Part shown: positions 1-8,039 of the stretch, one piece after another
How positions within the stretch are numbered: position 1 is the stretch's first letter
Layout of the letters: every line of letters begins with the position of its first letter
Assembly: GCF_003952385.1 (NCBI RefSeq)
Contig: NZ_CP034444.1
Span: 4,911,001 to 4,975,000 of the forward strand
DNA: 64,000 nucleotides
Origin: Mesorhizobium sp. M1D.F.Ca.ET.043.01.1.1
GTDB taxonomy: Bacteria; Pseudomonadota; Alphaproteobacteria; Rhizobiales; Rhizobiaceae
Reading direction: 5' to 3'
Translations under genes and position numbers: made by a program
Notes under the pieces: model-generated
Told to the model about the DNA's origin: nothing
What the model saw: the letters and a program-made list of their open reading frames with translations, nothing else
The model's database searches: none

Positions 1-424
1 AGGGGATGATGTCGCCGGTTTCGACCAGCACGACGTCGCCGACCTTCAGGCTGGTGCCGGGCACGAGCTTGAACTTCGAGCGATCCTCGCCGTTGACGAG
101 CAGCTTGGCCTGGGTCTCGGTGCGCGCCTTGCGCAGCGAGTCGGCCTGCGCCTTGCCGCGGCCTTCGGCAACCGCCTCGGCGAAGTTGGCGAACAGCACG
201 GTGAACCAGAGCCAGACGATGATCTGCAGGGTGAAGCCGAGATCGCCGCTGCCGGCCACCAGGTCGCGGACGAACAGCACGGTGGTGAGCAGCGAGACGA
301 CCGCGACGACGAACATCACCGGATTGCGGATCAGCGTGCGCGGATCGAGCTTGCGGAAGGCGCCGCCTATGGCGGGCACCAGGATGCGGGCATCCAGAAT
401 GCTCGCGGATTTGGACTGGCTCAT
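1..424 (-). CDS. kdpB: Potassium-transporting P-type ATPase subunit B (partial, N-terminus only)
   Basis: The 141 N-terminal codons are present and the gene runs off the left edge. KdpB is the ATP-hydrolysing P-type subunit of the KdpFABC high-affinity K+ pump in the inner membrane. Seen: an N-terminus beginning MSQSKSASILDARIL, two hydrophobic segments near residues 33-50 and 63-80, then a hydrophilic stretch entering the actuator domain (KLVPGTSLKVGDVVLVETGD), as in KdpB. The ATG overlaps the stop of the preceding small ORF (ATGA), which suggests translational coupling. The phosphorylation motif and kdpC would lie outside the window. Confidence 0.95.
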   Translation of the reverse strand, partial: MSQSKSASILDARILVPAIGGAFRKLDPRTLIRNPVMFVVAVVSLLTTVLFVRDLVAGSGDLGFTLQIIVWLWFTVLFANFAEAVAEGRGKAQADSLRKARTETQAKLLVNGEDRSKFKLVPGTSLKVGDVVLVETGDIIP

Positions 425-657
425 TTTTGGGCTCCAGTATCGGTTATGTTGGACGGCGCCGGGCGTTCGGTCTTCCGAAAGAGGTGCGGAAGACCGGAAG
501 CCAGCAGCCACAGCACGAACAGCACGGCCGCCATGCCGAGAAAGGTTGAAAGCGTCGGGAAAGGACGAGGCTTCTCGTCCCTTCCGTTGTCGGGCGCTCC
601 GTCACCGGTCTGGTGACCGTCGTGCCGACGTACTTGGTTGAATCCGGGCATGGTCAT
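421..657 (-). CDS. Small single-pass membrane protein between kdpA and kdpB
   Basis: About 78 residues. The N-terminal half is hydrophilic and charged (GDGAPDNGRDEKPRPF). It is followed by one clear transmembrane segment (LGMAAVLFVLWLLASGL) and a short basic tail. It starts 1 nt after the kdpA stop, and its TGA overlaps the kdpB ATG, so it is embedded in the operon and probably co-translated. ATG codons at 651, 657 and 675 are all possible; I chose 657 because it lies just outside kdpA. The standard kdpFABC order has no gene here. The function is unknown; an accessory or assembly role for the Kdp complex is inference from position only. Confidence 0.75.
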   Translation of the reverse strand: MTMPGFNQVRRHDGHQTGDGAPDNGRDEKPRPFPTLSTFLGMAAVLFVLWLLASGLPHLFRKTERPAPSNITDTGAQK

Positions 658-658
658 C

Positions 659-2362
659 TCAGAAGGTCTGTCCATGGATCATCGCCAGATGCTCGACGAT
701 CGGGCCGACGGCGAGCGACGGGAAGAAGGTGAGGCCGCCGACGATGATGATGACGCCGACCAGCAGGCCGACGAACAGCATGCCGTCGGTCGGGAAGGTG
801 CCGGCCGAAGCGGGCACGGTCTTCTTCGCCGCCAGCGAGCCGGCAATGGCGAGAGCCGGGATGATGACCAGGAAGCGGCCCATCAGCATGCCGATGGCAC
901 CCGTGAGGTTGAACCAGGGCGTGTTGCCGGTGAGCCCGGCGAAGGCCGAGCCGTTGTTCGCGGCGGCCGAGGTATAGGCATAGAGCACCTCGGAGAAGCC
1001 GTGCGGGCCGCCATTGGCGATCGAGGCGACGGCGCTCGGAAGGACAACGGCGATCGCGGTGAAGATCAGCATCGCCAGCGGCAGACACAGGATGGCGAGC
1101 ATCGCCATCTTGACCTCCCTGGCCTCGATCTTCTTGCCGAGATATTCCGGCGTGCGGCCGACCATGAGACCGGCGACGAAAACGGCGATGACGACGAACA
1201 TCAGGATGCCGTAGAAACCGGCGCCGACGCCGCCGACGATGACTTCGCCGAGCTGCATGTTGACGATCGGGATCATGCCGCCAAGCGCGGTGAAACTGTC
1301 ATGCATGGCGTTGACGGCGCCACAGGAAGCGGCCGTGGTGATGACCGCGAACAGCGCCGACAGGGCGATGCCGAAGCGCGTCTCCTTGCCTTCCATGTTG
1401 CCGCCGTCGATGCCGAGCGCATGGACCAGCGGGTTGCCGGCGGCTTCGGCCCAGTAGCAGACGACGACGCCGGCGAGGAACAGCACGCCCATCGAGGCGA
1501 GGATCGCCCAGCCCTGGCGCTGGTTGCCGACCATGCGGCCGAAGACGTTGGTGAGGCCGGCGCCGAGGGCGAAGATCGACAGCATCTGGATGAGGTTGGA
1601 GATCGCATCCGGGTTCTCGAACGGATGCGCGGCATTGGCGTTGAAGAAGCCGCCGCCATTGGTGCCGAGCATCTTGATGGCGACCTGCGAGGCGACCGGC
1701 CCAAGCGCGATGGTCTGCTTGGCGCCTTCCAGCGTGGTCGCATCGACGTACGGGCCGAGGGTCTGCGGCATGCCCAGCCAGACATAGACGAGCGTCAGCA
1801 CGACGCAGAGCGGCAAGAGGACGTAGAGCGTGCTGCGGGTGAGATCGACCCAGAAATTGCCGATCGATCTGCCGGAAGCGCGGGCAAAGCCGCGGATCAA
1901 GGCGATCGCGATGGCAATGCCGGTGGCGGCCGAGACGAAGTTCTGGACGGTGAGGCCGGCCATCTGCACGAGGTAGGACATCGTGCTTTCGCCGCCGTAG
2001 TTCTGCCAGTTGGTGTTGGTGATGAAGCTCGCCGCGGTGTTGAAGGCAAGCTGCGGATCGACCGCGGTCATTCCCGCGGGATTGTAGGGCAGCACGCCCT
2101 GCAGCCGCTGCAGCGCGTAGAGAACCAGCAGGCCGGCGAGGTTGAAGACCAGCATGCCGGTTGCGTAGACGGCCCAGTGCTGTTCTTCCTTCTCGCCCGT
2201 TCCGGCGAGACGGTAGAGACCGCGCTCGATCGGAACCAGCACCGGCGACAGCAAAGTCCGGTCGCCGTTGAAGACCCGGAACATGTAGCCGCCGAGCGGC
2301 TTCACGAGCAAAAGCAGGATCCCGCAATAGACGAGGATCTGTATCCAGCCATTGAGTGTCAT
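659..2362 (-). CDS. kdpA: Potassium-transporting ATPase subunit A (K+ channel-like subunit)
   Basis: 567 aa, normal length for KdpA, which provides the K+-selective pore of KdpFABC in the inner membrane. Seen: about ten hydrophobic segments and the repeated filter-like loops, including [41 protein letters not shown] and [12 protein letters not shown]. The start MTLNGWIQ matches the family's short N-terminus; upstream in-frame codons would overlap kdpF. It sits 19 nt after kdpF and just before the small membrane ORF. Kdp is usually induced by K+ limitation through KdpDE, which is not visible here. Confidence 0.97.
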   Translation of the reverse strand: MTLNGWIQILVYCGILLLLVKPLGGYMFRVFNGDRTLLSPVLVPIERGLYRLAGTGEKEEQHWAVYATGMLVFNLAGLLVLYALQRLQGVLPYNPAGMTAVDPQLAFNTAASFITNTNWQNYGGESTMSYLVQMAGLTVQNFVSAATGIAIAIALIRGFARASGRSIGNFWVDLTRSTLYVLLPLCVVLTLVYVWLGMPQTLGPYVDATTLEGAKQTIALGPVASQVAIKMLGTNGGGFFNANAAHPFENPDAISNLIQMLSIFALGAGLTNVFGRMVGNQRQGWAILASMGVLFLAGVVVCYWAEAAGNPLVHALGIDGGNMEGKETRFGIALSALFAVITTAASCGAVNAMHDSFTALGGMIPIVNMQLGEVIVGGVGAGFYGILMFVVIAVFVAGLMVGRTPEYLGKKIEAREVKMAMLAILCLPLAMLIFTAIAVVLPSAVASIANGGPHGFSEVLYAYTSAAANNGSAFAGLTGNTPWFNLTGAIGMLMGRFLVIIPALAIAGSLAAKKTVPASAGTFPTDGMLFVGLLVGVIIIVGGLTFFPSLAVGPIVEHLAMIHGQTF

Positions 2363-2381
2363 GATGAGCTCCGCGTGCCGG

Positions 2382-2471
2382 TCAGAAGCGCTCTGGGCGG
2401 ATGAGCGCGTAGGTGAGATAGGCAAGCAGGAACAAGGTCGCCGCGCCGCCGAGTATGTAGTCTAGAAGCAT
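2382..2471 (-). CDS. kdpF: KdpF small stabilising subunit
   Basis: 29 codons encoding one hydrophobic helix flanked by MLLDYILGG and YALIRPERF. The closing L-x-RPE-RF is the usual KdpF signature. KdpF is a single-span peptide that stabilises the KdpABC complex. A good ribosome site (GGAAGG) lies about 9 nt upstream. It lies directly upstream of kdpA. Confidence 0.9.
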   Translation of the reverse strand: MLLDYILGGAATLFLLAYLTYALIRPERF

Positions 2472-2487
2472 GATCCGGCCCTTCCGC

Positions 2488-2568
2488 TCAGATTCTGTCG
2501 CAGGCTTTGACGTAGGCTAAGGACAGGGCGAAGAACAAAATCCCGATCCCGAGAACTATGAGGTCCAT
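2488..2568 (-). CDS. 26-aa hydrophobic peptide at the head of the kdp operon
   Basis: ATG to TGA encodes MDLIVLGIGILFFALSLAYV followed by KACDRI. It is a single membrane helix with a short polar tail containing one cysteine. An AAGGA ribosome site precedes the ATG by about 9 nt. It ends 16 nt before kdpF and is probably the first gene of the kdp transcript. From general recollection, short ORFs ending in a similar Y-x-x-AC-x-R tail occur next to kdp in other bacteria; their role is not established. Confidence rests on the ribosome site, operon position and clean transmembrane helix. Confidence 0.7.
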   Translation of the reverse strand: MDLIVLGIGILFFALSLAYVKACDRI

Positions 2569-3089
2569 GGTTGCATTCCTTGCTTTCGCTCGTGCTTTCC
2601 CGCCTGGCGCAGGCAGGATCAAAACTGCATGCGATCACACGTCATCTTGGTGACGACGGCGGTCAAAACTTCTTTTCGGAACGGAATATGGACCCGGCCG
2701 CCATAAAGGTTCGAGACGGGGCGGGGAGAAAAGATATAGGAATTTTATAGGCGTTTTGGCGGTGTTCTTGGGTTGGCGTAGCCGACGATCCTCATCGACA
2801 ATGCTTCCACGCCGGCTGTTCCAGCATTCGAGCGAAGCAAAGCCGCCTCGAGGTCATGACGGTCAACGAGCTGCAGCAGCGCAGTCCGCAAATCAATCTG
2901 TGGCTATCTTACTTGCTATGCTACTTTCCTGGACGGCGGCTGGGGCGGGTCGCAAACGATGGCGTGCAAGCACGTGACTTGGACGCACGAAGGCGAAGCC
3001 GGCCAGCGGGCGGCAGGGAAGGACTGGCCGATGACCGAAGCCGACAGTCATGCGGCTATGACCTGCGTAATCCAGGGGAACGAAGAAGA
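2569..3089. promoter_or_regulatory. Divergent intergenic region between kdp and the flavin monooxygenase
   Basis: 520 bp without a supportable gene. It must hold the kdp promoter on the minus strand and the monooxygenase promoter on the plus strand. The stretch 2690-2760 is locally A+T richer than its surroundings. Open frames here lack ribosome sites and coding character. I did not find a convincing KdpE box. Confidence 0.5.
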
Positions 3090-4880
3090 ATGCTCGATAT
3101 CGCACCATCGCAACAGGCGGCAACCTGGCTCGGCACCTTCGGCCGTGCGCTCGAGGCCGGCGACATCGAGGCGGCGACCAACCTTTTCATCGAGGATTGC
3201 TACTGGCGCGATTTGCTTGCCTTCACCTGGAACATAAAAACCATGGAAGGGCCGGCGGCGATCCGCGAGATGCTGGGGGCGACGCTGTCTATGGCGCAGC
3301 CCTTGCATTGGCGCCTGTCCGGTGAAGCAAGCGTCGATGACGGCGTCATCGAGGCCTGGTTCACTTTCGAGACGGTGGTGGCGCGAGGCGAGGGCATCCT
3401 GCGGCTCAGGGACGGCCGCTGCCGCACGCTGTTCACGGCGATGAGCGAGCTCAAGGGCTTCGAGGAGCAGAAGGGACCGGCCCGTCCGCTCGGCATCCGC
3501 CACAAGGCCGATCCCGAGCGTGAGACCTGGGCGGAGAAGAGGGCGCGCGAGGCGCGCGAGCTTGGCGTGCACGAGCAGCCCTATTGCCTGGTGATCGGCG
3601 GCGGCCAGGGCGGCATCATGCTCGGCGCCCGGCTGCGACAGCTCGGCGTTCCGACGCTGATCGTCGAGAAGAATGCGCGCGCGGGCGATTCCTGGCGCAA
3701 CCGCTACCGTTCGCTCGTGCTGCACGATCCGGTCTGGTACGACCATCTGCCCTACATTCCGTTCCCGGAGAACTGGCCGGTCTTCACGCCCAAGGACAAG
3801 ATGGGCGACTGGCTTGAAATGTATGCCCGCGTCATGGAGCTGAACTACTGGGTCGCCACCAAATGCGTCAGCGCCGCCTATGACGAGGCCGAAAAGGTCT
3901 GGACGGTGGTGGTCGACCGCGTCGGCCAGCGCATCACGCTGAAACCGAAGCATATCGTCTTCGCCACCGGCGCCTACGGGCCGCCGCGTCAGATCGATCT
4001 CCCCGGCGCGGACAGCTTCACGGGCGAGCTCCTCCATTCCAGCCAGTATTCCACCGGCGAGAAGTTCCGCGGCAAGCGCGTCGCGGTGATCGGCGCGGCA
4101 AGTTCGGGCCATGATGTCAGCGTCGATCTCTGGGAGGCAGGCGCCAAGATCACCATAGTGCAGCGCTCGCCGACGACGGTGGTGAAGTCCGACACGCTGA
4201 TGGAAGTCGGCTTCGAGATTTTTTCGGAGAAGGCGCTGGCGCGCGGCATCACCACCGACAAGGCCGACATGATCGTCGCCTCGACGCCGTTCGCGCTGGT
4301 GCCGAAAGGTCAGCGCGCACTCTACGATATCATCCGTGAGCGCGACGCGGAGTTCTACGAGCGCCTCAGCGCCAGCGGCTTCGCCATCGACTTCGGCGAG
4401 GACGAGACCGGGCTTTTGATGAAGGCCTATCGCACCGGTTCAGGTTTCTACATCGATGTCGGCGCCTGCGAGCTGATCCTGAACGGCGAGATCGCGGTGA
4501 AGAGCGGCGTCGGCATCAAGTCGCTGACGCCGAGCGGCATCCTGTTCGAGGACGGCAGCGAACTTGCCGTCGACGCGATCATCTCCTGCACCGGCTACCA
4601 GTCGATGAACGAGACGGTGGCGGGGATCGTCTCGCGCGAGGTTGCCGACAAGGTCGGCCCGTGCTGGGGCCTTGGCTCCGGCGTCAAGGGCGACCCCGGC
4701 CCGTGGCAGGGCGAGTTGCGCAACATGTGGAAGCCGACGGCGCAGGCGGCGCTGTGGTTCCACGGCGGCAACCTGGCGCTGTCGCGCTTCTATTCGAAGT
4801 TCGTGGCGATGCAGCTCAAGGCGCGCATGGAAGGGATTGCGACGCCGGTTTACGGCGAGCCGAGCAATTCGCGAACCTAG
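3090..4880 (+). CDS. Flavin-containing monooxygenase-type FAD/NAD(P)-dependent oxidoreductase with N-terminal NTF2-like domain
   Basis: 596 aa. Residues ~1-150 resemble an NTF2/SnoaL-like fold. The rest is a two-dinucleotide flavoprotein: the FAD motif VIGGGQGGIMLGARL near residue 167, the FMO-type fingerprint FTGELLHSSQY near 309 and the NADPH motif VIGAASSGHDV near 331. The family inserts one oxygen atom into N, S or carbonyl substrates; the substrate here is unknown. The start at 3090 is set by an AGGGGAACGAAGAAG ribosome-site region; an in-frame upstream extension to 2856 has no such signal and odd composition. It stands alone on its strand and converges on an amidohydrolase across an inverted repeat pair. 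Confidence 0.88.
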   Translation: MLDIAPSQQAATWLGTFGRALEAGDIEAATNLFIEDCYWRDLLAFTWNIKTMEGPAAIREMLGATLSMAQPLHWRLSGEASVDDGVIEAWFTFETVVARGEGILRLRDGRCRTLFTAMSELKGFEEQKGPARPLGIRHKADPERETWAEKRAREARELGVHEQPYCLVIGGGQGGIMLGARLRQLGVPTLIVEKNARAGDSWRNRYRSLVLHDPVWYDHLPYIPFPENWPVFTPKDKMGDWLEMYARVMELNYWVATKCVSAAYDEAEKVWTVVVDRVGQRITLKPKHIVFATGAYGPPRQIDLPGADSFTGELLHSSQYSTGEKFRGKRVAVIGAASSGHDVSVDLWEAGAKITIVQRSPTTVVKSDTLMEVGFEIFSEKALARGITTDKADMIVASTPFALVPKGQRALYDIIRERDAEFYERLSASGFAIDFGEDETGLLMKAYRTGSGFYIDVGACELILNGEIAVKSGVGIKSLTPSGILFEDGSELAVDAIISCTGYQSMNETVAGIVSREVADKVGPCWGLGSGVKGDPGPWQGELRNMWKPTAQAALWFHGGNLALSRFYSKFVAMQLKARMEGIATPVYGEPSNSRT

Positions 4881-4884
4881 CGTT

Positions 4885-4946
4885 CGTCATTCTAGGGCGG
4901 AGCAAGGAGCGAAGCGACGCGCGAAGGCCCTAGAATCCATGCCATG
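4885..4946 (+). repeat. Intergenic palindromic repeat, family A copy 1
   Basis: About 62 bp bounded by GTCATTCTAGGGCGGAGC at the left and CCCTAGAATCCATGCC at the right. The ATTCTAGGG and CCCTAGAAT ends pair. It lies 5 nt after the monooxygenase stop. An inverted second copy is at 5041-5099. Confidence 0.85.
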
Positions 4947-5040
4947 ACATTTGTGGCGTACGCAAGCGGACCAGAACGGGCTTCTTTCACGGGATCGGCG
5001 CAAGCCTCATTCTGCACCGCCGCATTCTTCGGCGATAGTC

Positions 5041-5099
5041 ACGGCATGGATTCTAGGGTCTGCGCTCCGCTTCGCGTCGCTCCGCCCTAGAATGACGAC
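5041..5099 (-). repeat. Intergenic palindromic repeat, family A copy 2 (inverted)
   Basis: Reverse-complement relative of the copy at 4885. The outer ends GCTCCGCCCTAGAATGAC and GTCATTCTAGGGCGGAGC can pair with each other across about 210 bp. It supplies the last codons and the TAG stop of the amidohydrolase gene, so it overlaps that CDS. Confidence 0.85.
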
Positions 5100-6322
5100 G
5101 AGGGGCCAAAATGCCTGGCCGCAACCTCGACATGCGTATGATGCGCGTGCGCTTCGAAGCGCTCGGTCTCGTTGCGGTCGGGCGCTTCGTTCGGCCACCA
5201 TTTGCCGCCGATGACGATGCCGTTGGAGACCAGCCGTTGGTCCGCGACCAGCGAGGCGCCGACCGCGTCGACGAAGGTGAAGCGACCCGGCTGCAATTTG
5301 AGCACCGCGACATCGCCGATGCCGCCAACCTTCAGCGTGCCGAGCTCCGGCCTCGCGATTGCCTCCGCCGGGCGCTGCGTCGCGGCGCGCAGCACCTCGA
5401 CCAGCGGCATGCCGAGCGCCATGAGCTTAGACATGCAGACGAGGATGTCGAAGGCCGGGCCGTCGACGCAGTAAAGATGCACGTCGCTCGAGATGACGTC
5501 GGGCGCCAGGCCTTCGGCGAGCATCGCCTTCGCAACCTCGAAGTCGAAGGAGCCCATGCCGTGGCCGATGTCGAAGATGACGCCGCGCTCGCGGGCGAGG
5601 CGCATGTCCGGCCGTACCGCGCCCGAAGCGAAGACCGGCGCGTTGGGAAACGGTCGGAAGCAGTGGGTGAGGATATCGCCGCGGCGCAGCCTGGGCAGCA
5701 CTTCCGAGCGGCCGGGCGGCGGCTCGTCGATATGTGCCATCAGCGGCAGGCCGACCTTGTCGGCGGCCTCGAGCGCGAGGTCGACCGGCGCGATGCCGCT
5801 GGTGCCGCCGGCATGCCTGCCGGAACGCACCTTGACGCCGACGACGACGTCGGCGTGCTCGCGCACCGCCGCCACCGTCTCGCGCGGCTCGCAGAGCCTG
5901 AGATCGGAACATTCGCCGACGGAAACGGTCTCGGCGAAGCCGAAGATGCCGGCGAAGGAGATGTTGACGTAGGCGAGGATGCGGACCTTCGAACGCTCGA
6001 TGACATGGCGGCGAAAGCCCAGGAAATTGCCGGCTCCGGCGCTGCCGGCGTCGATGAAGGTGGTGGTGCCGCTCTTGGCGGCGAGCCCGTCGGCGTCGAC
6101 GCCGAGCGAGGTGCCGCCCCAATAGACATGGCTGTGCAGGTCGACGAGCCCCGGCGTGACGATGCAGTCCCTGGCGTCGACGACCTCACCGGCGGCCTCG
6201 GCATCGATCGCCGCGTCGATGGCGGCGACGCGGCCATCGGCGATGGCGACGTCGCGTGATGCGTCGAGGCCTGACGCCGGATCAATCACACGACCGCCCT
6301 TGATCAGCAGATCGAACTGCAT
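5087..6322 (-). CDS. Amidohydrolase/deacetylase family metallohydrolase
   Basis: 411 aa, dihydroorotase-like amidohydrolase. Metal-site features are visible: VDLHSHVYWG (HxH) after the first strand, GVKVR as a possible carbamylated-lysine region, LMAHIDEPP, ILTHCFRPF and the closing ISSDVH aspartate. Family members hydrolyse cyclic or linear amide bonds in the cytoplasm; the substrate is unknown. It follows the RidA gene by 27 nt on the same strand, so they are probably co-transcribed. The final residues (SSSF) and the TAG stop are encoded inside repeat copy 2, so the C-terminus appears reshaped by the repeat. Confidence 0.88.
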   Translation of the reverse strand: MQFDLLIKGGRVIDPASGLDASRDVAIADGRVAAIDAAIDAEAAGEVVDARDCIVTPGLVDLHSHVYWGGTSLGVDADGLAAKSGTTTFIDAGSAGAGNFLGFRRHVIERSKVRILAYVNISFAGIFGFAETVSVGECSDLRLCEPRETVAAVREHADVVVGVKVRSGRHAGGTSGIAPVDLALEAADKVGLPLMAHIDEPPPGRSEVLPRLRRGDILTHCFRPFPNAPVFASGAVRPDMRLARERGVIFDIGHGMGSFDFEVAKAMLAEGLAPDVISSDVHLYCVDGPAFDILVCMSKLMALGMPLVEVLRAATQRPAEAIARPELGTLKVGGIGDVAVLKLQPGRFTFVDAVGASLVADQRLVSNGIVIGGKWWPNEAPDRNETERFEAHAHHTHVEVAARHFGPSSSF

Positions 6323-6349
6323 CGGCGCTTCCTCGCTATCGTTCCGTGA

Positions 6350-6715
6350 TCAGGCCGGCCGGTAAGCTACAGCTTCGACCTCGATCTTGATGTCGATCAT
6401 TAGGCGCGACTCGACGGTGGTGCGCGCCGGCGGGTCGTTCGGGAAATGCCTGGCATAGACCGTGTTGAAGGCGCCGAAATCGCGGGCGTCCTCAAGCCAG
6501 ACGGTGGTCTTGACCACATCGTCCATGGTGCAGCCGGCAAGCGCCAGCGCGGCCTTGACGTTCTGCAGCACCTGCTCGGCCTGCTCTGTGATCCCACCCT
6601 TGACCACGAGGCCGTCGCTTCCCACCGGCACCTGGCCGGAGACATAGACGAAATCGCCGGCGCGCACGGCTGGCGAGAGCGGGACATGCGACTTTCCAAA
6701 GCATTGCTTGGACAA
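6350..6715 (-). CDS. RidA/YjgF family enamine/imine deaminase
   Basis: 121 aa. Seen: SPAVRAGDFVYVSGQVPV, the TEQAEQVLQNVKAALALAG helix and PARTTVESRL with the conserved arginine of RidA. RidA proteins hydrolyse reactive enamine/imine intermediates from PLP enzymes. The start is a TTG with a strong AGGAGG ribosome site 5 nt upstream; an in-frame ATG further upstream would add about 53 residues of unrelated sequence. It probably leads a two-gene operon with the amidohydrolase and is divergent from the NTF2-like gene. Confidence 0.88.
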   Translation of the reverse strand: MSKQCFGKSHVPLSPAVRAGDFVYVSGQVPVGSDGLVVKGGITEQAEQVLQNVKAALALAGCTMDDVVKTTVWLEDARDFGAFNTVYARHFPNDPPARTTVESRLMIDIKIEVEAVAYRPA

Positions 6716-6899
6716 ATGAGCCTCCTGTTGTCGACCGGGTGGGCCGCTCTTATAGCCGTCTACGCTTATCGGCGTGCCCCCCATAGAGCAATGTCGGAAA
6801 GCAACATTTTTTCGAAAAATCCATGTTGCTTTATTACAAAAGCCTGAGCATCCTGCGCCCTCCAAGCCGGCCAATCACGCATGAGAGAGGGGTGATCCG

Positions 6900-7385
6900 A
6901 TGACCTTCGACAAGAATCCGTTTCCGGAAGGCGATGCCGACCGCCATGCGCTGTGGGAAATGCTGGTGCGGCGCGACATCGATGCCTTCCTCGGCCAGGA
7001 CTGGTCGATGGTCGAGGACGATTTCATTGCCGAAAGCTTCTTCGGCATGCATGCGCATTTCCTTGCCAATGCCGACGCTTGGCGGCTGCAGTTCCCCAGG
7101 CTGGAAATCTACCGCGACGAATGGCTGCGGCAGGCCAAGGAAACGGCCGCGACGAGATTCGCCGAGCCGCTGCGCGAAGCGCTGTTCCGCCTCACCAACA
7201 TGCGCGACATCGACGTCGACGGCGACCGGGCGGTGCTGCACAAGAAGTTCGACGGTTCGGTCGCCAGGGCCGACGGCAGCGTCGACCGCCTCAAATGGCA
7301 GACGCTCTACTTCTGCCGCAAGGTCGGCGGCCGCTGGAAGATCGCCGGCTTCGTCGGCTATATGCCGCATCCGCTGGGAGGCTAA
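6900..7385 (+). CDS. NTF2-like (SnoaL-type) protein of unknown function
   Basis: 161 aa. It has N-terminal helices followed by alternating strands typical of the cone-shaped NTF2 fold, ending RWKIAGFVGYMPHPLGG, the usual last strand pair. There is no signal peptide. A purine-rich GAGAGAGGGGTG site precedes the ATG. It is divergent from ridA, so the two may share regulation. Members of this fold range from isomerases to ligand-binding proteins; nothing here fixes a substrate. Confidence 0.75.
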   Translation: MTFDKNPFPEGDADRHALWEMLVRRDIDAFLGQDWSMVEDDFIAESFFGMHAHFLANADAWRLQFPRLEIYRDEWLRQAKETAATRFAEPLREALFRLTNMRDIDVDGDRAVLHKKFDGSVARADGSVDRLKWQTLYFCRKVGGRWKIAGFVGYMPHPLGG

Positions 7386-7501
7386 AGCATGTCTCCCGAA
7401 AGTGGGAACCGGTTTCGGGATAAAGACATGCGTAAAATCAAAAAGCATGTCTCCCGAAAGTGGGAACCGGTTTCGGGATAAAGACATGCGTAGAATCAAA
7501 A
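7386..7501 (+). repeat. Two tandem copies of a 58-bp palindromic repeat (family B)
   Basis: Each copy contains GCATGTCTCCCGAAAGTGGG, then AACCGGTTTCGGG and GACATGCG. Outer GCATGTC/GACATGC and inner CCCGAAA/TTTCGGG arms pair, giving a stem-loop. The copies start at 7387 and 7445 and are almost identical. They lie directly after the NTF2-like gene stop. Confidence 0.9.
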
Positions 7502-7567
7502 CCCAAGGTGCATGGAGCGGATCTGAAAAGATCGCAACGCGCTTCAGGGGCCGTTCTTCGGGGTCTC

Positions 7568-7822
7568 CTAGGACAGGCGCGCCAGCCGCTCATCGGGCGA
7601 GCGATGATCGAAGACGATGCCCATGGTCTTACCAACGGCGGCCATGACGATCAGTTCGACCAGGTGGTCGTCGCTGTCCTCGCAGGCGGGGTCCGACTGG
7701 CGGATGACGTCGAGCATCGCGCGGGTCGAGATGGTGTCGCCGGCGCGAAATTTCGAAAGGGCAAACGAAACAAGATCTTGCACCGTCGGATCCATGACGG
7801 GCACTTCCGAAGCGACGTTCAT
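7568..7822 (-). CDS. Small conserved-looking hypothetical protein
   Basis: 84 aa, mostly helical, soluble, acidic in the centre (DPACEDSDDHLVELIVMAAVG). I do not recognise a family. Support for it being real: a strong GGAGGAGG ribosome site 4-5 nt upstream of the ATG, good codon use and no better frame over the stretch. It lies alone between the family B repeats and the HerA-like gene on the opposite strand. Confidence 0.65.
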   Translation of the reverse strand: MNVASEVPVMDPTVQDLVSFALSKFRAGDTISTRAMLDVIRQSDPACEDSDDHLVELIVMAAVGKTMGIVFDHRSPDERLARLS

Positions 7823-8039
7823 CGGCCTCCTCCTGCCATGAACCTTCCCTGACAGGATGATACGCCAATGGCGGGATTGCGCCAGCGAAATGGTGGTAGG
7901 ACCAGAGCGGCTGGCGACAGCCTGCCGCCATTCGCCCGTTAGATGTGGAACACTGCGCCGACGGCCATGGCCCGTGCTCGACGCATCACGTTCCGGTTGC
8001 TAAGCCCCTTGCGCGCAGGGAGACTATTCGAGTCGAGAG

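Noticed and set aside
638-2404. Long plus-strand open frame opposite kdpA (588 codons)
   Set aside because: Arg/Asp/His/Gly-rich composition typical of antisense to a GC-rich gene; no ribosome site or family; kdpA is unmistakable.
2856-3089. In-frame N-terminal extension of the flavin monooxygenase
   Set aside because: No ribosome site and non-family, Arg-rich sequence; the start at 3090 has a purine-rich site.
7386-7501. CRISPR-like tandem repeat
   Set aside because: Only two copies, no unique spacers, palindromic structure and typical rhizobial intergenic repeat.
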